Source: Gemmatimonadota bacterium (GTDB lineage: Bacteria > Gemmatimonadota > Gemmatimonadetes > Gemmatimonadales > GWC2-71-9). From it: a DNA stretch of 7,338 nt. The first letter of the stretch is position 1, and each line of letters begins with the position of its first letter. Where the stretch lies: the NCBI GenBank assembly GCA_025360265.1, contig JANYCP010000069.1, positions 1 to 7,338 on the forward strand, written 5' to 3'. Position numbers and translations under genes: made by a program. The notes under the pieces are model-generated. The model ran no database searches. It was not told the origin of the DNA and saw only the letters and a list, made by a program, of their open reading frames with translations. Positions 1 to 7,338 of the stretch are shown here, in pieces.

Positions 1-620
1 GCGACGCGATCCCAGCGCACCAGCGATGTGGGTTGTCCCGGATTGTTCGCGTCAGGTGCGATGCCGCGCGCAGGACTCGCGGCAACGATTGCGATCAACT
101 GCGCACCGTCGATAGCCGCGATAGTACCTGTGATTGAATGCCAGGCATCTTCGCACACCAGCATCGCCGCCCGACCAAATCGCGTATCGAAGGCGCGCAC
201 ATCGCGACCCGCTTCGACGAACCGTTCCTCATCGAATACGCCGTACGTTGGCAGGAACACCTTGTGATGGACATGGCGGATGCCGGCGTCGGTGCCGCCG
301 AGCGCGATCCAGATCGCGGCATTGAAGAGCCGGTCGTCAGCACGTTCGTAGAAACCGAGGCAGACTTCGACTGGTGGCGCCTTGCTGCGAGCGTGGCGGC
401 TCTTGAGTTCCTCGAACACGACATCGGCAGTAACGGCGAGATCCCGTACGCCGCCTTCCAGGAAATACCCGGTCAGCATCGCTTCGGGAAAGACCAGCAC
501 GTCTGGTGGGGAGGGCGCGGTCGCGACCATGCCGAATACGCGCTCGATTTGATCGAGGTTCGCCGCCAAGGACCCCTTGGACGGCCGGAACTGGCACAAG
601 GCTACCGTGATTGCTGCCAT
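1..620 (-). CDS. Carbon-nitrogen hydrolase (nitrilase superfamily), N-terminal part, cut by the window edge
   Basis: The reading frame opens at an ATG at 620 and stays open for 206 codons to the left edge, so the C-terminus is missing. Members of this superfamily hydrolyse nitriles or amides, or supply ammonia from glutamine, through a Glu-Lys-Cys triad. All three residues are visible: Glu46 in VFPEAMLTGY, Lys120 in HHKVFLPTYGVFDEERF, and Cys156 in MLVCEDAWHS. The start MAAITVALCQF matches the usual first beta strand. The LPTYGVFDE and CEDAWHS stretches resemble the glutaminase domain of glutamine-dependent NAD synthetases and stand-alone relatives, but whether a synthetase domain follows cannot be seen. 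No signal peptide is present, so it is probably cytoplasmic. No convincing Shine-Dalgarno precedes the ATG; an AT-rich TATTTT lies just upstream (635-630). The family call is secure; the substrate is unknown. Confidence 0.9.
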   Translation of the reverse strand, partial: MAAITVALCQFRPSKGSLAANLDQIERVFGMVATAPSPPDVLVFPEAMLTGYFLEGGVRDLAVTADVVFEELKSRHARSKAPPVEVCLGFYERADDRLFNAAIWIALGGTDAGIRHVHHKVFLPTYGVFDEERFVEAGRDVRAFDTRFGRAAMLVCEDAWHSITGTIAAIDGAQLIAIVAASPARGIAPDANNPGQPTSLVRWDRV

Positions 621-661
621 GCTGACTGTAAAATACACGCACCGACCGCTAAGATTGCCTC
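621..661. promoter_or_regulatory. Short divergent intergenic region, candidate shared promoter
   Basis: The only sequence between two genes transcribed away from each other, so it (or the adjoining coding ends) must carry their promoters if both are expressed independently. It contains an AT-rich core, TGTAAAATA (628-636), standing out from GC-rich surroundings. It reads as a -10-like TAAAAT on the plus strand (629-634) and TATTTT on the minus strand (635-630). No good -35 match sits at 16-18 bp on either side, and neither gene has a Shine-Dalgarno. The minus-strand start lies only about 10 nt from its candidate -10, which would make that transcript nearly leaderless. This is inference from composition and geometry only. 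Confidence 0.3.
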
Positions 662-1120
662 ATGTCGCTCCTTGCCGCCGCCCAGGGCATCATCAACGCC
701 TCGTCGCCTCTGCCGTGGCTCGTCGTGTCGGGCCAGCCATCAGGAGCCCAACTCACAGCTCTCCACGTTGCCGGCGTGCGCACCGTGATCGACCTGCGCG
801 AATCAATGGAAGAGCGCGGGTACGATGAGGCCGCAACGGTACATGCCCTCGGCGTCCACTACGTCAACGCACCCATCGTTTCCGGCGACCTCAGCGACGT
901 CGCGATGGCGACGGTACTTGCCGCGCTCCGCGCCGCGAACGGAACGCCGACGCTGCTGCATTGCAACAGTGCCAACCGTACCGGCGGACCTCTGCTTGCC
1001 TACCTGATGCTCGACGAGAAGATGGCCGAAGCGGCTGCGACGGATGCCGCGATGCGGTCGGGACTGCGAAGTGCGGAGTATCTGGAGTGGGCGACGGATT
1101 TCGCTGCGCGAAATAGATAG
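662..1120 (+). CDS. DUF442 / dual-specificity-phosphatase-like protein
   Basis: A 152-residue protein that looks like a small cysteine phosphatase of the DUF442 (beta-lactamase hydrolase-like) type. The expected order of motifs is present: SGQPSGAQL near residues 23-31, the strand-loop TVIDLRE at 41-47, and a phosphate-binding loop HCNSANRTGG with nucleophile Cys101 and Arg106 (C-x4-R, as in DUF442, rather than the C-x5-R of classical tyrosine phosphatases). The loop glycine typical of the family (SGNR or SGTR) is alanine here (SANR). No signal peptide or membrane segment is visible. The substrate is not predictable. The gene is divergent from the nitrilase-like gene and convergent with the DUF4384-like gene. 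Its last two codons, AGA TAG, lie in the left arm of the inverted repeat at 1115-1206. No clear ribosome binding site precedes the start, so a leaderless or short-leader message is possible. Confidence 0.85.
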   Translation: MSLLAAAQGIINASSPLPWLVVSGQPSGAQLTALHVAGVRTVIDLRESMEERGYDEAATVHALGVHYVNAPIVSGDLSDVAMATVLAALRAANGTPTLLHCNSANRTGGPLLAYLMLDEKMAEAAATDAAMRSGLRSAEYLEWATDFAARNR

Positions 1121-1206
1121 ACGATAGGCGATAGGAGATAGGACAAAGCCGGCACTCGCTTGAGAATGCCGGCTTTGTCCTATCTCCTATCGCCTATCGT
1201 CTATCT
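1115..1206. repeat. Perfect 40-bp inverted repeat made of tandem GATAGNN heptamers
   Basis: Bases 1115-1154 are the exact reverse complement of 1167-1206 (40 of 40), with a 12-nt loop at 1155-1166. In the loop CTC and GAG can add three more pairs, with two adenines bulged. Each arm has two parts. The outer 28 bp are four head-to-tail heptamers (GATAGAC, GATAGGC, GATAGGA, GATAGGA at 1116-1143, mirrored at 1178-1205). The inner part is a GC-rich AAAGCCGGCA stem. The stop codons of both converging genes (TAG at 1118-1120, and TAG at 1203-1201 on the minus strand), with the AGA before each, lie inside the arms. It could act as a two-way terminator and mRNA 3' protector, or be a copy of a dispersed intergenic repeat; copy number cannot be judged from one window. 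Confidence 0.9.
1145..1176. terminator. Bidirectional terminator-like hairpin core between convergent genes
   Basis: The inner part of the long inverted repeat reads AAAGCCGGCA, a 12-nt loop, then TGCCGGCTTT. This is a strong GC-rich stem flanked by A residues on one side and T residues on the other, so it has the shape of a rho-independent terminator on both strands. The T-run is only three bases (1174-1176, and 1147-1145 on the minus strand), short for an intrinsic terminator. The location between two gene ends fits the role well. Confidence 0.6.
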
Positions 1207-2517
1207 CCCACCACCCCTCGGCCTTGATGTCGTCGAGGCTGGTGGTGGCGCGGTGTGCACTTGTGGTGCCGGTGCCGATGACGTCGGAGCGGACCGCGGC
1301 GCACTCTGCTGCGGTGGCGGTGGCGGCGGTGGTGCCTGGCGCGGCGGCTCCCGATATACCGGGCGCGACTGCGGTTGCGGCTGTTCCTGGCGCGGCTGCG
1401 GAACCTGGTCGGTCTGGGGCTGACGGAACACCGGGCGCACCGAGGGCGTCGCTGCCTGTGCCGGACTGCCCGTCGTCGGGACCGGTTGAGTCGTCGTCAC
1501 CGCAATGTCATTCGGCCGTGGACGTGAACGCGTGCCCGGATTCACCGACGGTGGCGGACTGGTACGCCCGGTTGTCGTCGGCGGCGCAGATGGCGGCGGT
1601 GGCGGTGGATTGTTCGCCGGTCGATTGCGTCCGCCATCACTGGTGCGGGTCGGGCCGTTGACGGTAACGACCGTGGGCGGCAGCTCCGGTCGCGGGCGCG
1701 AACGCGTTCCCGGTGGAACCTGTGGGATAGGACGACCACCACCGACGACGATTATCGGGTTGTAGGTGTTCCGACCATACCACCAGTTGTCGCCGGTGAA
1801 GCCGTAACCAAAACCGTATCCATAGGTGTAACCCCACGGCGAATAAAGCCACGGGTCCCAGAACGGCGAGTATCCAAAGCCGACATTGATGTCAGCGCCC
1901 GGATAGCCCCAGCCACAGCTGAGGCAACGCCACCGCGGGTTGTAGTACGGGTCGTAGAAGCCAGGATAGTAGCCGGCGACTCCAGCAACGGCGCCGACCG
2001 ACGCGATGTCCTGCACCCGGTATCCAATGGCATCGTAGTCGAAGCGCGCGCGGTTGGTCATCCGGCCGACGATGGCGCTCAAGTCATTTTCGGGGTCGGT
2101 GGTGCTGTCGGGGAGGCGCAGCGCATCGTAGTTCCAGTGTCCATTCGCGCTGAAATCACGAACAGAGAACGACTGGTGCGCGAGTGCTGCGTAGATCATT
2201 CCGCTCCCGCCGCGATCGTCGGCAAGAAAGGTCGACCGATCTCCACGGCCGCGAAGTTCGTATTCCTTGCCACCACGCACGAACGCATCGGCGTCCGGAT
2301 CGAGCGGGAAAAGCACTCGGATATGACCATCACCATCGACGCGAAACACCATGAGATAGCCATCGTCGGCGGTCTCGACGCGGACATTGACCAGTCCGCC
2401 CGGCGCAAAGTTGCCGCCATTATTGAGAGTGACCTGGATCGGTGGAACTGCCTTGATGACCCGATCCGTGTCGGCAACCGCCGGTCCGATAATCGCGGCC
2501 GCGAGTAGTGTCAGCAT
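1201..2517 (-). CDS. Exported DUF4384-like protein with Tyr/Gly-rich centre and proline-rich tail
   Basis: A 438-residue protein of unknown function. Residues 1-15 (MLTLLAAAIIGPAVA, then DT) form a short signal-peptide-like segment ending in an AVA cleavage motif. Residues of about 25-90 resemble DUF4384: FAPGGLVNVRVETADDGYLMVF followed by DGDGHIRVLFPLD, the 'smooth-talking to an outer surface' fold found in exported proteins and kinase-linked proteins. Residues of about 182-252 are rich in Tyr, Trp, Gly and Phe (GYYPGFYDPYYNP, YTYGYGFGYGF) and hold a CxxC (Cys198, Cys201). From about 262 to the end the chain is disordered-looking, with Pro, Arg, Thr, Gln and Ser, several poly-Pro runs and a repeated PGTRSRPRP block (residues 269-277, and again further on). 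A GGAGG precedes the ATG at 2517, which fixes the start. It may be a cell-surface or envelope-associated protein. The DUF4384 match is by eye and moderate. Confidence 0.85.
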   Translation of the reverse strand: MLTLLAAAIIGPAVADTDRVIKAVPPIQVTLNNGGNFAPGGLVNVRVETADDGYLMVFRVDGDGHIRVLFPLDPDADAFVRGGKEYELRGRGDRSTFLADDRGGSGMIYAALAHQSFSVRDFSANGHWNYDALRLPDSTTDPENDLSAIVGRMTNRARFDYDAIGYRVQDIASVGAVAGVAGYYPGFYDPYYNPRWRCLSCGWGYPGADINVGFGYSPFWDPWLYSPWGYTYGYGFGYGFTGDNWWYGRNTYNPIIVVGGGRPIPQVPPGTRSRPRPELPPTVVTVNGPTRTSDGGRNRPANNPPPPPPSAPPTTTGRTSPPPSVNPGTRSRPRPNDIAVTTTQPVPTTGSPAQAATPSVRPVFRQPQTDQVPQPRQEQPQPQSRPVYREPPRQAPPPPPPPQQSAPRSAPTSSAPAPQVHTAPPPASTTSRPRGGGR

Positions 2518-2521
2518 ACAA

Positions 2522-2526
2522 CCTCC
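2522..2526 (-). promoter_or_regulatory. Ribosome binding site of the DUF4384-like gene
   Basis: On the minus strand GGAGG is followed by TTGT and then ATG at 2517. This is the clearest Shine-Dalgarno for any gene in the window and supports this ATG over possible upstream starts in the same open frame, even though the resulting signal peptide is short and lacks a positive n-region. Confidence 0.75.
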
Positions 2527-2587
2527 GATGGCAACGCTGGAATAGATACGGCACCAGATATCCAGATCCGTGCCACTGCCAACGTGT

Positions 2588-2593
2588 TGTCAA
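2588..2593 (-). promoter_or_regulatory. Candidate -35 element upstream of the DUF4384-like gene
   Basis: The minus strand carries a perfect TTGACA about 70 nt upstream of the ATG at 2517. The sequence 17-18 nt downstream (CGGATCT, about 2570-2564) is a poor -10 match, so the site is only suggestive. A promoter is nevertheless expected within the 153-bp gap, since the gap is too long for tight coupling to the NTF2-like gene upstream. Confidence 0.25.
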
Positions 2594-2639
2594 TCAAGGT
2601 GTTACCAATCCGTCGATCGGCAGGGTGTCCCTCAGAAGA

Positions 2640-2651
2640 GACACATGTGTC
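2640..2651. promoter_or_regulatory. 12-bp perfect palindrome GACACATGTGTC, possible operator
   Basis: This palindrome lies in the gap between the NTF2-like gene (ends 2671) and the DUF4384-like gene (starts 2517), about 45 bp upstream of the TTGACA hexamer. A related GTGTCCCTC just to its left (about 2626-2634) can pair with GAGACAC (2638-2644), so the stretch could instead form an RNA hairpin behind the NTF2-like gene. No T-run follows it, so it is not a convincing intrinsic terminator. It could bind a dimeric regulator; nothing in the sequence names one. Confidence 0.25.
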
Positions 2652-2670
2652 CCCCGCCGTGCTGACCGGT

Positions 2671-3074
2671 TTAGCTGACCGAGGTTTCCTGGCCACCGTT
2701 CCAGCGATGCCAGTACATGCGGAGTTCGCTGATCTTGGTCCCATCGGTTTCGGCGAAGAGTGCGCCACGGGCGTCAACCCATTCGCCGGTGGTGCGCCGA
2801 CGAAAGACCAGCTTGAACTCGGTTGAGAACCACGGCCCCACCACGAATACTTCGCCGGTCGTGAAGGTCGCTTCCGATTGGTAATACGGAATGTCACTCG
2901 CCCACTGCCTGATGGCTTCCGTGCCATGGAGTGGCGTCGAGAACGGCGTCTCGATGAATGTCGGATTGTCGGCGAATACTCCCACCATGAGATCAACGCG
3001 ACCCTTGCTCCATCCCTCGGCGAGTTCGTCCGCGAGCTTGCGCCCAATCGCCGCCGTGTCAGTCGTATCAGCCA

Positions 3075-3075
<1 letters not shown>
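2671..3075 (-). CDS. SnoaL/NTF2-like fold protein, coupled to the upstream kinase gene
   Basis: A 134-residue protein with the sequence pattern of the nuclear transport factor 2 / SnoaL-like superfamily: an N-terminal helix (IGRKLADELAEGWSKGRVDLMVGVFADNPTFIETP), the HGTEAIRQWASD turn and helix, and then alternating beta strands (ATFTTGEVFVVGP, STEFKLVFRRR, GALFAETDG, KISELRMYWHRW). Family members include small enzymes (isomerases, dehydratases), binding domains and proteins of unknown role, so no reaction can be assigned. No signal peptide is seen. Its ATG overlaps the stop of the kinase gene as TAATG, with an AAGGAAGG Shine-Dalgarno inside the kinase's last codons, so the two are translated from one message. 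An 8-bp direct repeat (GCTGACCG at 2661-2668 and 2674-2681) flanks its stop codon. Confidence 0.88.
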
Positions 3076-5966
<2,891 letters not shown>

Positions 5967-6006
5967 GGACAGGGGCCCGTTGGGTTGGCGAACGTGAAAG
6001 GTAGCA

Positions 6007-6046
6007 GAAACACCGGGGAACGGAGAGGCGGATGCGCTGCCCGGTG
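6007..6046 (-). terminator. Probable intrinsic terminator of the metal-transport operon
   Basis: Right after the stop of the exported protein gene (6047), the minus strand shows CACCGGG (6046-6040), about 22 nt of loop, then CCCGGTG (6017-6011) followed by TTT. The seven-pair GC-rich stem and its position fit a rho-independent terminator, but the loop is long and the T-run short. It lies in the 80-bp gap before the kinase start at 5966; that gap must also hold the kinase promoter if the terminator works, and no clear -35/-10 pair is visible there. Confidence 0.45.
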
Positions 6047-6808
6047 CTATCGTCGCAGGGCGAGTCCGAGGCCGAAATACGACCGATCGGCGTCATGAGT
6101 CAGCCCAAAGCCGATCCGGGCGTCGATCTGCACGCTGTTCGTCAGGAGCAACAGGATGCCTGCGTTGAAATAGCTCTCGGCCGGTGAACTGGCTGCGTTC
6201 GAGCGCAGCGTGTAGACCTCGCCGTAAAACTGAACCGGATCGGATGGCCGAAACTGGATCGACAGCGAGACAGCGGAGCTGACACCACTCTCAACGCCCT
6301 TCGCTCCCTGCAGCTCGACACCCGCCGACCACGGGCCGTCGCTGTCCCATTCGGCCAGCAGTGCTGCGCCTGGCAACGCTCGCCCAGCGGAGATCTCGGC
6401 GGCGCCGGTGGCAAGCGAGGTGAACGCTTCCATCGACACGGAAGGACGGAGGCCCTTCTGTGCAGCCAGCCGGATCTTCGTGCCGACCTGAACGTCGTCC
6501 CATCCGCTCAGCGCCACACCTTCAATCGGCGTGCCGAGCGTTCGGAATGTCTCGGCAATTCGCAACTCGGCGCCATCGAAGAGGCCAAGACGCAGCAACC
6601 ACTCTGGCACTGAGTGCGACACCGTGTTGTCGCGCGACCACTGGATCGTGTAGCCACTTTCGAGTTGCTGATGTCCCTTCGCCACGGTACCGGTGCCATC
6701 GGTCAGGTCCGGACGATCCGTATCAATCGGCGGCAGCGCTTTCGACTGCTGCGCGGCCAAACCGGGAACAGGCAGCAGCCAGCAGCCCACCGCGAAAACC
6801 CATTTCAT
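6047..6808 (-). CDS. Exported 'transporter' family protein (Phenol_MetA_deg-like outer-membrane barrel)
   Basis: A 253-residue protein with a Sec signal peptide (MKWVFAVGCWLLPVPGLAA, cut near residue 19). The mature start matches the hallmark of the 'putative MetA-pathway of phenol degradation' family: PPIDTDRPDLTDGTGTV, then KGHQQLESGYTIQW, followed by repeated short amphipathic strands (GAELRIAETFRTLG, VQVGTKIRLAAQ, AGVELQGAKG, SVQIDARIGFGLTHDADRSYFGLGLAL). These proteins are predicted outer-membrane beta barrels of largely unknown substrate. The start is chosen at 6808 because this ATG overlaps the NRAMP stop as ATGA and opens the signal peptide; the same frame is open up to 7096, but those upstream codons merely shadow the NRAMP gene. 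The chain ends in Arg-Arg rather than the aromatic residue common in barrels. The overlap implies co-expression with the metal-ion carrier. Confidence 0.85.
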   Translation of the reverse strand: MKWVFAVGCWLLPVPGLAAQQSKALPPIDTDRPDLTDGTGTVAKGHQQLESGYTIQWSRDNTVSHSVPEWLLRLGLFDGAELRIAETFRTLGTPIEGVALSGWDDVQVGTKIRLAAQKGLRPSVSMEAFTSLATGAAEISAGRALPGAALLAEWDSDGPWSAGVELQGAKGVESGVSSAVSLSIQFRPSDPVQFYGEVYTLRSNAASSPAESYFNAGILLLLTNSVQIDARIGFGLTHDADRSYFGLGLALRR

Positions 6809-7338
6809 GCCAGCCATTGTTTTGCCATGGTCAAGAGTAGCCAGCCATTCAGCCCGGCGATCACGAACGCCGTGGTCCACGCGAGCACCGATGTCACGCG
6901 ATGATTGACGAATTCGCCCATCTTGGCGCGCGATGAGGTGAACAACACGAGCGGAATAACAGCGAACGACAACTGCAAAGCCAGAATAACCTGACTGAGG
7001 ATGATCAGTGTCCCGATGCCGTGTTCGCCATACAGCGCCGTCACCACGATCGCGGGCACGATGGCAATGAGCCGGGTAATGAGTCGCCGAATCCACGGCG
7101 GCAAGGTGATATCGAGGAAGCCTTCCATCACGATCTGGCCAGCGAGTGTGCCTGTCACGGTGGAGTTCTGACCTGACGCGAGCAGTGCGACGGCAAAGAG
7201 AATGCTTGCGAAGGATGTACCGAGCAGCGGTGAGAGCAACTTGTACGCATCGCCGATATCGGCGACGGATTCATGGCCGGTGCCGTGGAATGTTGCCGAT
7301 GCGAGGACGAGAATGGCACCATTGATCAAGAACGCCAG
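6805..7338 (-). CDS. mntH: NRAMP family Mn2+/Fe2+ transporter, C-terminal part, cut by the window edge
   Basis: The last 177 residues of an inner-membrane NRAMP (MntH-type) proton-coupled divalent metal transporter. The open frame continues to the right edge (LAFLINGAILVL), so the true start and the DPGN and MPH metal-binding motifs of the N-terminal half are outside the window. The diagnostic NRAMP stretch ASGQNSTVTGTLAGQIVMEG is present, preceded by FHGTGHESVADIGDAYKLL as in MntH. Hydrophobic segments fit TM7 (LAFLINGAILVLASATF), TM8 (SFASILFAVALLASGQNST), TM9 (LITRLIAIVPAIVVTALYG), TM10 (LIILSQVILALQLSFAVIPL) and TM11 (VLAWTTAFVIAGLNGWLLL). The stop TGA overlaps the ATG of the exported barrel-like gene. 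The symbol is by family resemblance; Mn2+ versus Fe2+ preference cannot be read from this half. Confidence 0.92.
   Translation of the reverse strand: MAFLINGAILVLASATFHGTGHESVADIGDAYKLLSPLLGTSFASILFAVALLASGQNSTVTGTLAGQIVMEGFLDITLPPWIRRLITRLIAIVPAIVVTALYGEHGIGTLIILSQVILALQLSFAVIPLVLFTSSRAKMGEFVNHRVTSVLAWTTAFVIAGLNGWLLLTMAKQWLA

Noticed and set aside
337..642. 101-codon minus-strand open frame starting just upstream of the nitrilase-like start
   Set aside because: It is an out-of-frame shadow, rich in Arg and Ser. The neighbouring frame starting at 620 carries all the catalytic motifs.
138..788. 216-codon plus-strand open frame spanning the nitrilase-like gene and the start of the phosphatase-like gene
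   Set aside because: It is antisense to a frame with a complete Glu-Lys-Cys triad, and its 3' end runs out of frame into the phosphatase gene.
1116..1205. Possible CRISPR-like array because of regularly spaced short repeats
   Set aside because: The heptamers are contiguous without spacers and the two blocks are inverted, not direct; no cas genes are near.
1310..1340. GGC/GGT-rich tract resembling a microsatellite
   Set aside because: It encodes a poly-proline run in the DUF4384-like protein on the minus strand and is explained by protein composition.
6809..7096. N-terminal extension of the exported barrel-like protein (open frame back to 7096)
   Set aside because: These codons lie entirely within the NRAMP gene in another frame and would bury the signal peptide; the ATGA overlap start at 6808 is far better.

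Overview
The window is GC-rich DNA with a high density of genes, most of them on the minus strand. It most resembles a Gemmatimonadota (Gemmatimonas-like) chromosome. That is an inference from the base composition and from the large membrane-anchored Ser/Thr kinase with a TolB-like/TPR exported half, a type common in that phylum; no rRNA or other phylogenetic marker is present.

Layout from left to right: (1) 1-620, minus strand: the N-terminal 206 residues of a nitrilase-superfamily carbon-nitrogen hydrolase that runs off the left edge, with its Glu-Lys-Cys triad visible. (2) 662-1120, plus strand: a 152-residue DUF442/protein-tyrosine-phosphatase-like protein, divergent from the hydrolase across a 41-bp gap. 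(3) 1115-1206: a perfect 40-bp inverted repeat whose arms hold four tandem GATAGNN heptamers around a GC-rich terminator-like core. It contains the stop codons of both converging genes. (4) 1201-2517, minus: an exported protein with a DUF4384-like N-terminus, a Tyr/Trp/Gly-rich centre and a long proline-rich tail. (5) 2671-3075 and 3075-5966, minus: a SnoaL/NTF2-like protein translationally coupled (TAATG) to an upstream 963-residue receptor-type Ser/Thr protein kinase. (6) 6047-6808 and 6805 to the right edge, minus: an outer-membrane 'transporter' of the MetA-pathway (Phenol_MetA_deg) type coupled (ATGA) to the C-terminal half of an NRAMP/MntH metal-ion transporter.

Two functional pairs stand out. 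The kinase and the NTF2-like protein form a two-gene operon, suggesting a sensor kinase with a small cytosolic partner or product. The NRAMP carrier and the exported beta-barrel-like protein form another, suggesting a joined inner- and outer-membrane route for Mn2+/Fe2+ or a related substrate. A plausible terminator at 6007-6046 separates this metal operon from the kinase operon.

There is no sign of a CRISPR array, transposase, tRNA, rRNA, phage or plasmid module, or defence system. The most unusual element is the long heptamer-built inverted repeat at 1115-1206. The rest looks like ordinary chromosome with some little-characterised gene pairings.
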